From: Pacificimonas sp036351775
Lineage (GTDB): Bacteria; Pseudomonadota; Alphaproteobacteria; Sphingomonadales; Sphingomonadaceae
Length of the DNA stretch: 64,000 nt
Reading direction: 5' to 3'
Assembly: GCA_036351775.1 (NCBI GenBank)
Contig: JAZBPX010000043.1
Location: 43,165-107,164, forward strand
A program made the translations under genes and the position numbers. The number at the start of each line of letters is the position of its first letter. Within the stretch, counting starts at the first letter, position 1. Shown here one piece after another: positions 26,385 to 35,800 of this stretch. The notes beneath the pieces are model-generated. The model saw only the letters and a program-made list of their open reading frames with translations. It was not told where the DNA came from and did no database searches.

Positions 26385-26743
26385 CTGGCTGTCGTCAGCC
26401 ACAGGCGCGCAACTGCTTCCTCATCAGGTTCAAAACTTTTCACTTTGCCAGGGAACAGGCCGCCGAAGAGGTCGCTCGTCACCCGCATCCAGCTCGGCTT
26501 GGCAATCAGCGCGACGTGGCTGATTTTCGTCACGAGCGGCAAGCTGAACTGGATGTCGCGAACGAACGCCATGGGATCCATTCCGGAGAAGCTCTCGACT
26601 GTTTCCAACAAGCGGATTTTCCCGTGCTTCTCGATGTCCGCCTTGATGAGCGGCGTCACAGCATCGAAGTCGTCGGCGCTAATGTGGCCGCTGATGGTGA
26701 GCTCGGCATAGCCGCGCTCCCCCACCGGATCATAGGTCAGCAT
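26381..26743 (-). CDS. SpoIIAA/STAS-like domain protein
   Basis: This 120-aa protein has the SpoIIAA-like pattern AELTISGHISADDFDAVTPL, KIRLLETVESFSGMDP and HVALIAKPSWMRV. Such proteins are often found in stress or lipid-binding contexts and have no set function. It converges with DUF938, and its start lies beside the ATP-grasp gene on the other strand. Confidence 0.8.
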   Translation of the reverse strand: MLTYDPVGERGYAELTISGHISADDFDAVTPLIKADIEKHGKIRLLETVESFSGMDPMAFVRDIQFSLPLVTKISHVALIAKPSWMRVTSDLFGGLFPGKVKSFEPDEEAVARLWLTTAS

Positions 26744-26861
26744 GGTCAGTCCTCCTCTTGGCTATCACGGTCCGCGCCGGAACGATCGCCGTGCCGGGGC
26801 ATTCATTCAGTCTAACGCAAAACATGGGGGACCGGCAGGCATTTCGGGACAGTTCAGCGAA

Positions 26862-28253
26862 ATGCGCGGAGAGGACGGCAACGTCCGCAGCGCTTACCAG
26901 CATCTGGAAACCTGGCTCGGCGAAATGCCGGTCGACGAACTGGCGCGGCGGCATGCAGCAGCCGAACTGGCCTTTCGGCGACTTGGCATCACCTTTGCGG
27001 TCTACGGTGAAGAGGACGCGGACGAGAAGATCATCCCCTTCGACGTGATCCCCCGGGTCGTGACCGGCGAAGAGTTCGACGGTATCGAGAAGGGTGTCGT
27101 TCAGCGGATCGATGCGCTGAACCAGTTCCTGACCGACATTTACGGCAAGCGCGAAATCCTGAAAGCGGGAATTATTCCGCCGGAGCTGGTCCTCGCCAAC
27201 CCACAGTTCCAGCCCGTCATGACGCGCATCAAGCCGCCAGGCGGCATCTATTCGCATATCTCCGGTATCGACATGGTGCGAACGTCGGAGGGCTTCTTCG
27301 TACTGGAGGACAATCTTCGCACACCGTCAGGCGTCGCCTACATGCTGGAGAACCGCGAAGCCATGCTGCGGCTGTTCCCGACCCTGTTTCAGCAGCACAA
27401 GGTCCGGCCCGTCGAGATCTACATCGACCATCTGCAGGACATGATGCGCGAGGTTGCGCCGCGCGGCGTTCGCGGCGATCCGCTCGGCGTCATCCTGACG
27501 CCGGGCCCGCTCAACAGCGCCTATTACGAGCACAGCTTCCTCGCCGACCGACTGGGCATCGAGCTGGTCGAGGGTTCGGACCTGTTTGCCGAAGACCGGA
27601 TGATCTTCATGCGAACGACGGAGGGGCCGCGGCAGGTGGACGTGATCTATCGCCGGATCGACGATGATTTCCTCGATCCCCTGTCCTTTCGCCCCGACAC
27701 TATTCTGGGGGTTGCCGGTCTGATGGACGCCTATGAGGCGGGAAATGTGACCATCGTGAATGCGCCGGGCGGTGGCGTAGCGGACGATAAGGCGATTTAT
27801 TCTTACGTCCCGGACATTATCAAATTCTATACTGGCGAGGACGCTATTCTGGACAATGTGCAGACGTTCCGCTGCCGCGAGAAAGATGCGCTGAATTACA
27901 CGCTTGAGAACCTCGCTGACCTTGTTGTGAAGCGGGTGGATGCGTCTGGCGGATATGGCATGCTGATCGGCCCGCAGGCGACGAAGGCGGAGATCGAGGA
28001 ATTCGCGCTTCGGATCAAGGACGATCCGGAGGGCTATATCGCGCAGCCGACGCTGGCGCTGAGCACCTGTCCCACCGTAGCTGGGAAAAACATTGCCGAA
28101 CGGCATGTCGATCTGCGCGCCTTTGCCGTCTCATCACCCGAGGCGACACGCGTCGTCCCCGGCGGGCTGACTCGCGTAGCCCTGAAGGAGGGATCGCTGG
28201 TCGTTAATTCCAGCCAGGGCGGCGGCACCAAGGACAGCTGGGTACTCGCCTGA
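26862..28253 (+). CDS. Circularly permuted type 2 ATP-grasp protein
   Basis: This roughly 463-aa protein belongs to the circularly permuted ATP-grasp family (DUF404/DUF407). Visible landmarks are LAFRRLGITFAVYGEE, GIDMVRTSEGFFVLEDNLR, the APGGGVADDKAIYSYVP loop and VKRVDASGGYGMLIGP. It is predicted to ligate amino acids or peptides. The start is uncertain: ATG 26862 is used, but the conserved FSEM that normally begins the domain lies partly upstream of it, so a rare start further upstream is possible. The stop overlaps the alpha-E gene (TGATG). Confidence 0.86.
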   Translation: MRGEDGNVRSAYQHLETWLGEMPVDELARRHAAAELAFRRLGITFAVYGEEDADEKIIPFDVIPRVVTGEEFDGIEKGVVQRIDALNQFLTDIYGKREILKAGIIPPELVLANPQFQPVMTRIKPPGGIYSHISGIDMVRTSEGFFVLEDNLRTPSGVAYMLENREAMLRLFPTLFQQHKVRPVEIYIDHLQDMMREVAPRGVRGDPLGVILTPGPLNSAYYEHSFLADRLGIELVEGSDLFAEDRMIFMRTTEGPRQVDVIYRRIDDDFLDPLSFRPDTILGVAGLMDAYEAGNVTIVNAPGGGVADDKAIYSYVPDIIKFYTGEDAILDNVQTFRCREKDALNYTLENLADLVVKRVDASGGYGMLIGPQATKAEIEEFALRIKDDPEGYIAQPTLALSTCPTVAGKNIAERHVDLRAFAVSSPEATRVVPGGLTRVALKEGSLVVNSSQGGGTKDSWVLA

Positions 28254-29188
28254 TGCTATCGAGAACCGCGAATTCCCTGTTCTGGCTCGGCCGTCATGTC
28301 GAGCGCGCGGACTTCATGGCCCGCCTGATGGAAGCCGCCATCCGTTTCGAGGCGCTGCCGCAACCCGACCCCGAAAGCGGCTGGAAGAGCGCGGTCGCCT
28401 CGTCGGGGACCGGCGCGCTGTTCAAGACGTACGGTGTGCCCGCGAACCGCGATACGGTCTCCCATTTTCTGGCGCTGGACCCGAACAATCCGAGCTCGAT
28501 CCGCTGCTGCCTCGACAAGGCGCGGAACGATGCCAGGGTCGTACGAACCGCACTGACGCGCGAGACATTCGAGTCGCTGAACCAGTCCTGGATCGAGTTG
28601 CAGGAACGATTGAAGCAGGTCGAGCGCCCGGTCGACATGCAGATGCTGATCGAGCGCGTGAAGCAGGAGGTGCGGAACTTCGAGGGCTCGATCTGGCGCA
28701 CCCTCGTCCGCAGCGAGAATTTCTGGTTCATCCGGCTGGGCGAGGTGATCGAGCGTGCGGACAACACGGCGCGCCTTCTCGACGTGAAATATCACACGCT
28801 TCTGCCGGAGGGCGAGGACGTCGGCGGCGCACTGGACCAGGCGCAATGGACAGCGGTTCTGCGTTCGGTCAGTGCCGTCACGGCCTACCGCCACATCTAT
28901 CGACAGAACCTGAAGCCTTGGCTGATCGCCGACCTCCTGATCCTGAAGGAAGAGATCCCGCGAAGCCTAGCGCACTGCATGGACGTGGCGAGCGAGTATC
29001 TGCATGACCTGCGCGCGCAGCATGGACGCGTCGGCCCCGCTGACCGGCTGGCGCGGCGCATGAGTGACAATCTCGCCGGACTGACGATCGACGATATCTA
29101 TGCCGACGGTCTGCACGAGTTCCTGCAAACCTTCATTTCCGATAACAACAGGCTGAGCCGCGAAATCGCCCAGCAGTTCTCGTTCTAG
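28253..29188 (+). CDS. Alpha-E domain protein (DUF403)
   Basis: This 311-aa all-helical protein begins MLSRTANSLFWLGRHVERAD, the alpha-E hallmark, and repeats a similar helix (NFWFIRLGEVIERADNTARL) in its second half. Alpha-E proteins accompany the permuted ATP-grasp enzyme in a conserved cluster. Its start overlaps the ATP-grasp stop, and the transglutaminase gene follows after 9 bp. Confidence 0.92.
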   Translation: MLSRTANSLFWLGRHVERADFMARLMEAAIRFEALPQPDPESGWKSAVASSGTGALFKTYGVPANRDTVSHFLALDPNNPSSIRCCLDKARNDARVVRTALTRETFESLNQSWIELQERLKQVERPVDMQMLIERVKQEVRNFEGSIWRTLVRSENFWFIRLGEVIERADNTARLLDVKYHTLLPEGEDVGGALDQAQWTAVLRSVSAVTAYRHIYRQNLKPWLIADLLILKEEIPRSLAHCMDVASEYLHDLRAQHGRVGPADRLARRMSDNLAGLTIDDIYADGLHEFLQTFISDNNRLSREIAQQFSF

Positions 29189-29197
29189 GGCAAGCCA

Positions 29198-30076
29198 ATG
29201 CGGATCAACATTCAGCACAAGACAGTCTATCGCTACGACGCGAAACCGAGGCGGCTCGTGCAGCTGCTGCGCCTGACGCCGTCGAACTTCGACGGGCAGA
29301 CGGTCGCGAACTGGACGATCGACATCAATAGCGACGGCGACCTGATCGAGAACCGCGACGCTTATGGCAATACAACGCACTTGCTGACGGTCGAGAATCC
29401 CTCCGACACATTGGAGGTGGTCGCGCGCGGTTCGGTCGATACCGACAATACGACCGGCGTCATTGCCGGTGCGCGTGAGCCGCAGCACCCACTGGTGTTC
29501 CTGCGCTCAACGGACCTCTCCAAGGTGAACCTCGCCATTGCCGACTATGCCGCCGAACTGACGGCGGGAGAGACGGGCCTTCCAGCTGCCCATGCCCTTC
29601 TCGGCGGGCTCTACGAGCGCATTCGTTTCGAACCCGGCGCGACGGACGTGCACACGACAGCCGTCCAGGCCTTCGAGCGCGGCGCGGGCGTCTGCCAGGA
29701 CCTGGCGCACCTGTTCTGCGGCGCGGCGCGTGCCGTCGGCATGCCGGCGCGCTACGTCTCCGGGCACCTGTTCCGGCGGGACGGTCAGAACAACCAGTTG
29801 GCCGCTCATGCCTGGGCCGAAGCCTACATTGACGATCTTGGCTGGGTCGCGTTCGATCCCGCCCATGGGATCAGCGCGGACGATCATTACGTGCGGATTG
29901 CCGTCGGCGCCGACTATCGCAGCGCGGCGCCCCTTGTCGGCACGCGCCTTGGCGGCGGCGGTGAAGAGCTTGAGGTTTCCGCCGTCACGAGCGGCAAGCG
30001 ATTGAAACAGTCGCAAAGCCAAAAGGCCGGTGCTATGTCCCAGTCGCAAATGCAGCAGTCGCCATCCTCCTCCTGA
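29198..30076 (+). CDS. Transglutaminase-like cysteine peptidase family protein
   Basis: This 292-aa protein has an N-terminal beta domain (HKTVYRYDAKPRRLVQLLRL) and a transglutaminase core with Cys166 (GVCQDLAHL), His204 (HAWAEAY) and Asp220 (FDPAHG). A Gln/Ser-rich low-complexity tail follows residue 270. In this cluster the protein is thought to act as a peptidase or transferase. It precedes the Anbu gene by 40 bp. Confidence 0.92.
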   Translation: MRINIQHKTVYRYDAKPRRLVQLLRLTPSNFDGQTVANWTIDINSDGDLIENRDAYGNTTHLLTVENPSDTLEVVARGSVDTDNTTGVIAGAREPQHPLVFLRSTDLSKVNLAIADYAAELTAGETGLPAAHALLGGLYERIRFEPGATDVHTTAVQAFERGAGVCQDLAHLFCGAARAVGMPARYVSGHLFRRDGQNNQLAAHAWAEAYIDDLGWVAFDPAHGISADDHYVRIAVGADYRSAAPLVGTRLGGGGEELEVSAVTSGKRLKQSQSQKAGAMSQSQMQQSPSSS

Positions 30077-30116
30077 GGGGCAGTTTGTCCCACCAAAGAC
30101 CCCATGAAAGCCTGAC

Positions 30117-30923
30117 ATGACCTATTGCGTTGGCATGCGCATCGACGCTGGCCTCGTCATGATGTCGGACAGCCGGACGAACGCCGGTGTCGACAATATT
30201 TCCTCTTACCGGAAGCTGCACATTTACGAGCGGTCAGACCGCTTCGTGGCCATCTGCACAGCCGGCAGTCTGTCGGTTACGCAGAACGCCCTGCTTCGCC
30301 TCGACGAGGGTCTCGAGGGTGAACATGATGACCAGCGCGAAACCATCGACAACCAGGCGAACATCTTTCGCATCACCCGCCTGATCGGGCGCGCCCTTCA
30401 CAGCGCGCGCAACGAGGTGCGCGCCGCGCTGAAGGCCGACGGGATTCGCTCGGGTGCCTCGATGCTGGTCGGCGGCCGGGTAGGCGACGAACCGCTGAAG
30501 CTTTTCCGCGTTTACGATGCCGGTAACTCGATCGAGTGCCGACCGGAAAATCCCTTTCTGCAGATCGGCGAGATCAAGTACGGCAAGCCGATCCTCGACC
30601 GTGCCCTCACCTACGAGACGCGCATGAACGAGGCGGTGAAGCTGGGCCTGATCAGTTTCGATTCGACGATGCGCTCGAACCTCGCCGTGGGCCTGCCTAT
30701 CGATATCGTCATGCTGCGCGATCATGTAGGCAGCCGCCCGCTGGAACACACCATCGAGGAAGATGACGAGTATTTCCGCGGGCTCAGCCGCGACTGGTCG
30801 GAAAGCCTGAAACAGGCGACGGCGAGCATAGAGCGGCCGGACTTTGTGCCCGCGCGGCCGGGTGACCATGCGCAGGACGCGACCTCAGAGGGGTTTCGCG
30901 CCGTGGGTGCGCCAACCGGCTAA
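30117..30923 (+). CDS. Anbu proteasome-like peptidase (20S beta-subunit family)
   Basis: This 268-aa Ntn-hydrolase-fold protein begins MTYCVGMRIDAGLVMMSDSR, so after removal of Met1 the Thr2 would be the N-terminal nucleophile, as in Anbu. Conserved blocks include RFVAICTAGSLSVTQ, LVGGR and QIGEIKYGKPILDR. Anbu forms lock-washer-like rings, but its physiological substrates are poorly known. The gene sits last in the ATP-grasp/alpha-E/transglutaminase/Anbu array, the arrangement known from comparative genomics. Confidence 0.93.
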   Translation: MTYCVGMRIDAGLVMMSDSRTNAGVDNISSYRKLHIYERSDRFVAICTAGSLSVTQNALLRLDEGLEGEHDDQRETIDNQANIFRITRLIGRALHSARNEVRAALKADGIRSGASMLVGGRVGDEPLKLFRVYDAGNSIECRPENPFLQIGEIKYGKPILDRALTYETRMNEAVKLGLISFDSTMRSNLAVGLPIDIVMLRDHVGSRPLEHTIEEDDEYFRGLSRDWSESLKQATASIERPDFVPARPGDHAQDATSEGFRAVGAPTG

Positions 30924-31033
30924 GACCGACTGGATGATGCGGGCCGGGTAAAACAGCTTGCGCACGGGCCGCCCGGAACGTGAACGTCGCGCAATTCATC
31001 TTTCATCCATGCGCGGGCAGGTTACAGGACGCC

Positions 31034-32815
31034 ATGCGGAAGCCTGCCGCCTGTCTATTCCTTGCCATTCTGGCACTGCCTGCAACCGCATCGGTCCGGG
31101 CGCAGGATCTGTCTGCGGACGCTCGGGAGGACGATTCCGGGTTTCCCTATACCGTTGTCGGCGATGCCTTGGTCAAAGTGGGTATCGAGAGCGACTTTCG
31201 GCCGCTGTCTGTTCTGCTCGCCGACGACGAAGCGGACACGCGTGCGGAGCTGAACCGGCGCATGCGGGTCGATACCACGACAATACGGACGCTGCTTCAG
31301 GAGCGCGGATTCTATGACGCGCTGGTATCTGCGGACTTCGAGCCGGGCGAGCCGCGCGGCCAAGTCGTCTTCACCATCGATCCGGGACCGCTATACCGCT
31401 TTTCGGCTGTCAACCCCGCGCTGCTCGGCGTTGCTGTCGGAGATCCGGTGGACAGCAGCGCGGTGTTCGACGCCGTTGCCGCGCTGGCGCTCGACGTTCG
31501 GGAGCGGGGCTTCGCCTTTGCCGAAATCGGTGAGCCAGACGTGCTGATCGACCACGAAAACGCAACCGGCATCCTGACCGTCCCCTTTGACATCGGCCCC
31601 CCGGGGGCGTTCGGAACGGTCCGCTTCGAGGACCGCGAAACCGCGCCCTTCTCCAACGAACATCTGGCAGTCATCGCACGGTTCGAGCCCGGGGATTCAT
31701 TCGACCCCGACCTCGTGGAAGACCTGCGGCTCGCCCTTCTATCCACCGGGTTAGTCGGCAGCCTTTCGCTTCGCGAGCGGCGCGGCGAGGCGGCACGCAA
31801 TGGCGTACCCGCCGTCGATCTGGTCGTCTCCGCCAGCGAAGCCCCGAGCCGGACGATCTCTGGTGAGGTCTCGTTCGACAGCGAGGACGGGTTCCGCCTT
31901 CAAGGTGTCTGGCAGAGCCGCGCCTTCGCATCGCCAGAGGGCGCACTGAATTTGACCGGTATCGTCAGCGAACAGCAACTGCTGGCGGGCGCGGAACTCC
32001 GCTATTCAAACTGGCGGCGCCGCGACCGGTCGCTGTCACTGCGCAGTGCGCTCTTCTCCGAGGATCGCGACGCCTTCTTCAACCGCGGCGCAGAGATCGG
32101 TGTGGCCATCGAGCGCGAAACCACCCTGATCTGGCAGAAGCGCTGGACCTACCGCGTCGGTGCCGAGGCGCTGTTCACGCAGGAACGGGACCGGTCGGGC
32201 ATTCAGACCTCACTTCGCGACTATGTGATCGCTGCCGCCCCCGCCACGGTTGCGTTCGACGCGACCGACGACCTGCTCGACCCGCGCGAAGGTGTGCGGT
32301 TCGAGGCGCATCTGAGTCCCGAGGCCTCCCTACGCGATCAGGTCTTCGGCTATGCCGTCGCCCAGCTTGGCGTCAGCGGTTATTTCCCAGCGAGCGACAG
32401 GGTCGTTCTTGCTGGCCGGGCGCTCGTGGCCAGCATAGCGGGTTCGGCGCGCCGGAACATCGCGCCGTCGCGGCGGCTCTACGCGGGCGGCGGCGGATCA
32501 GTGCGCGGCTTTGGCTTTCAGGATATCGGACCGCTCGATACCGACGGCAACCCGATCGGCGGTCGCAGCAAGATCGAGGGGTCGCTGGAGAGCCGTTTTC
32601 GGTTCGGCGACTTTGGCGCTGCCGTCTTCGCCGATGTGGGCCAGGTATACACAAGTTCGGCACCGGGCTTCGACGATCTGCGCGTGGGCGTTGGCGGGGG
32701 CCTGCGTTACTATACCAGTTTCGGACCGATCCGCGTAGATGCGGCGCGGGCGCTCGCACGCCGGGACAACGAGCCCGAAGTCGCCGTCTACGTGTCTATC
32801 GGACAGGCCTTTTGA
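31034..32815 (+). CDS. tamA: TamA, Omp85-family outer-membrane protein
   Basis: This 593-aa protein has a signal peptide from ATG 31034 (MRKPAACLFLAILALPAT, cleavage near VRA-Q), several POTRA domains (to about residue 270) and a C-terminal beta-barrel with the Omp85 lid-lock motif GGSVRGFGFQ and closing strand ending IGQAF. TamA, with TamB, takes part in outer-membrane assembly and phospholipid transfer. The upstream in-frame M at 30980 is rejected. It overlaps tamB by 1 bp (TGATG). Confidence 0.93.
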   Translation: MRKPAACLFLAILALPATASVRAQDLSADAREDDSGFPYTVVGDALVKVGIESDFRPLSVLLADDEADTRAELNRRMRVDTTTIRTLLQERGFYDALVSADFEPGEPRGQVVFTIDPGPLYRFSAVNPALLGVAVGDPVDSSAVFDAVAALALDVRERGFAFAEIGEPDVLIDHENATGILTVPFDIGPPGAFGTVRFEDRETAPFSNEHLAVIARFEPGDSFDPDLVEDLRLALLSTGLVGSLSLRERRGEAARNGVPAVDLVVSASEAPSRTISGEVSFDSEDGFRLQGVWQSRAFASPEGALNLTGIVSEQQLLAGAELRYSNWRRRDRSLSLRSALFSEDRDAFFNRGAEIGVAIERETTLIWQKRWTYRVGAEALFTQERDRSGIQTSLRDYVIAAAPATVAFDATDDLLDPREGVRFEAHLSPEASLRDQVFGYAVAQLGVSGYFPASDRVVLAGRALVASIAGSARRNIAPSRRLYAGGGGSVRGFGFQDIGPLDTDGNPIGGRSKIEGSLESRFRFGDFGAAVFADVGQVYTSSAPGFDDLRVGVGGGLRYYTSFGPIRVDAARALARRDNEPEVAVYVSIGQAF

Positions 32816-35800
32816 TGCGGCGCTGGGTAAAGCGGGTCATGCTGGCAGCCCTGCTGCTGCCAATCATCCTGATCGCGGGCGTCCTGTTCCTGACGGATAC
32901 AGCGCCGGGACGGGCGGTGGTTATCAGTCAGTTCGACCGGCTATCCGAGGCTCTTGGCGTCGACGTTGAGGCGGCGCGCCTGACCGGAAGCCTGCGCGGA
33001 ACCTTTGCTATCGAGGATCTTGTGCTCGCGGACGCCGCAGGTCCTTTCTTCCGCTCGCCGCGTGTGGAGATTGACTGGCGTCCCTGGCGCTATGTCGCCG
33101 GTGACGGTGTCGTTATCCGGTCGATTACTGCAAACAGCGCGGCGCTTGTCCGGTTGCCGAGCATTGACGCCCCCGAAGAGACTGGGGCCGGGACCGATAT
33201 CAGGATCGAGGCGCTCGACATTACCGCGCTGCAGATTTCCGACGCTGTTGCCGCGGACGCGCCGACGGCTTCGGTGACAGGACGCCTGTCGATTGCAAGC
33301 GGCGCATTTTCGGGCGCAGTTCGCCTGGTAAGCGATGAGGGCGGCGACAATCTGAACCTCGAAATCGATGCCAATCCGGCGCGCGACCAACTGCGCGCTG
33401 AAGGGCTAGGGAGGTTTCCCGCGGGCGGGCTGGTCGCGGCTGCGCTTGGTATCGACCGCGGTGTTACTTTGCAGCTTTCCGGAACCGGCGGCTGGCAAGC
33501 GTGGGAAGGGCAGTTTCGCGCCCAGCTGGATGACGACCCCCCGCTTTCGGCGCTGAGAATTGCCGGTACGGACGGCACCTTTCGCCTGAGGGGGCGCGTC
33601 GATCCCGCAGCCCTGACCGGTGGTATCGTAGAGCGGATATCGCCAACCGGGTTCGCCCTCCGCGGTAGCCTGTCGGTTGGCACGGGGCGTGTACCGTTCA
33701 TCCTCAATGCGCGTTCCGAAGCGGCGGCCATCGAAGCGCGGGGCGCTCTTTCACGAAGCTTGGGCACGCTGTTCGACGGACGCCTCCGCATCGACCTGCT
33801 ACAGCCAGCGATGTTGCTGAGCACACTGGGTGGCTCGCAGATGCAGCTAACCATGCGCGGCGCCGGGCCGCTGGCGAAACTTGGCGGAACCTATGCGTTT
33901 TCAAGCGACTGGGTCTCGCTTGGCAATCAGCGCCTGCCGAACCTGCAGGCTGTCGGCGATTACGGCGCGCTGACAGAAGGTGGCAGTTTCTCGATCAAGG
34001 GCGGGTTTGATACGCTGCAGGGGGCGGGCGCGTTTGTCGCCGACCTGATGCGCGGCGGACAGCTGACTGCGCCGATCACCCTCGACGGATACCTCCTGAC
34101 GTCGAACGCGGCGCGGTTTTCTAGTGATGTCGGCAGCGCCAGCGGGCGACTGACCTTGAACCTGGAGGACGGACGGTATGATATCGCTGCCGACGTTGTC
34201 GCGCCGTCCTACGAAATTCCGGCCTATGGTGAGGTTGCCTACCGCGGGCGCCTGCGCTTGCGCCCAGACCCTGCGCAGCCGCGAAAGCTGCGCGTATCAG
34301 GGCCGTCCACCATCGAGACCAAACGCCTCGACAATGGCTTTCTCGCCTTTCTGGCAGGCGGGTTTCCGACTGCCGAGGCCGTGATCGACCGGGGCGCTGA
34401 CGGCACCATCTCCTTAACCAAAGCGATCGTCGAAGGGCCGGGCCTGTCACTGACCGGGAGGGGTGAGTACCGGCTCGGTCAGCAGATCAGCGCTGAAGCC
34501 TCCGGCCGCCATTCGCTGTTCGGCCCGCTATCCGTGGAACTTGATGGCGACCTGGGGCGGCCAAAAGCCAATCTCCTGATCGAACGCTATAGTCTGGGCC
34601 TGCCGATCACCGATATTGCCGCAAGCTTTGCCCCAGACGACCGCGGATATGCGGTGCAAGCAAATGGCTCGAGCCTCGTGGGCAATCTAAGGCTAGCCGG
34701 ACGGATCGACCTGGATCCGGGCAACACGGTGTTTCGAATGACCGAGATCGCCGGTGCGGGCCTGACCGCCTCGGGCACTCTGCAGTCCCCTACTGGCGTG
34801 CCCGTCGCCGGAACCCTCGCCATCGTCGGTGACGGGGTTCGCGGCGCGGCAGATTTTTCGCCCGCGTCTGCCGGTCGCCAGCGCATTGCGGTTTCCGCGG
34901 CGCTGGCGCGGGCCAGTCTCGGTACGCGTGCAGAGCTAACGGTCGGGCGCGGTGCCGTTGACGCGGCGTTTCTGGTTGGCGGGGACGGCGAGCCGCCCGA
35001 GGCGGTCATCGAGGCCGGGGGACAAGGCATACGCCTCGGCGATGTCCAGCTTGCCGATGCCGGGCTGACCTATGAACTTGCGGGGGGACAAGGCCGCCTT
35101 GCTCTGACCACACAGGGCCGCCGAGGGGGACCGTTTGCCGTGCGGGCGGATGTACGGGTGCTGCCCGAGACGATTTCCGCCGACCTGTCAGGCATCTATC
35201 GCGGCGACCCTTTTGAACTCGAGCAGCCCGCCCGGATTGCCATTGCCGAGGATGGCTACCGCATGGCGGAAGCGATCCTGTCGCTGTCCGAAGGGACCGC
35301 CGCGCTGTCAGGCGAATGGACGAATGATGTCTTTGCTTTCGATCTCGCTCTAGATGAAGCAACATTAGCCCCCTTCTCTCTTGTCGATCCCAGGTTTGCG
35401 GCGGAGGGCACGGTGACGGGCCGTATCACGGCCGACATCACGGAACTGACCCAGTCCGGCGAAGCGGAGCTCGCGCTGCGCCGGTTCACCAGAACCACGG
35501 GCGTCGAGGGGCCGCCGCTGGATATCAACTTGTCCGGCGCGCTTGAGGACAATGCAGCCGCGCTTTCGGCGCGCGTCGCCGGGCCGGATGGCGAAGAGCT
35601 TGGAACGGCGCGGGCGCTGATGACAGGCCTCAGGGATCTCAGGTCCGGTCCGTTGTCGACGATCACCGGGGCAAGCCTGAACGGAGCGCTGCAGTTTGAA
35701 GGCCCGGCAGAAGCGATCTGGGCCCTGACCGGCGTGGATGCCGTCGCCGTTTCCGGGCCGCTGACCGCGCGGATCGAAGCGGAGGGCGTGGTCGATGACC

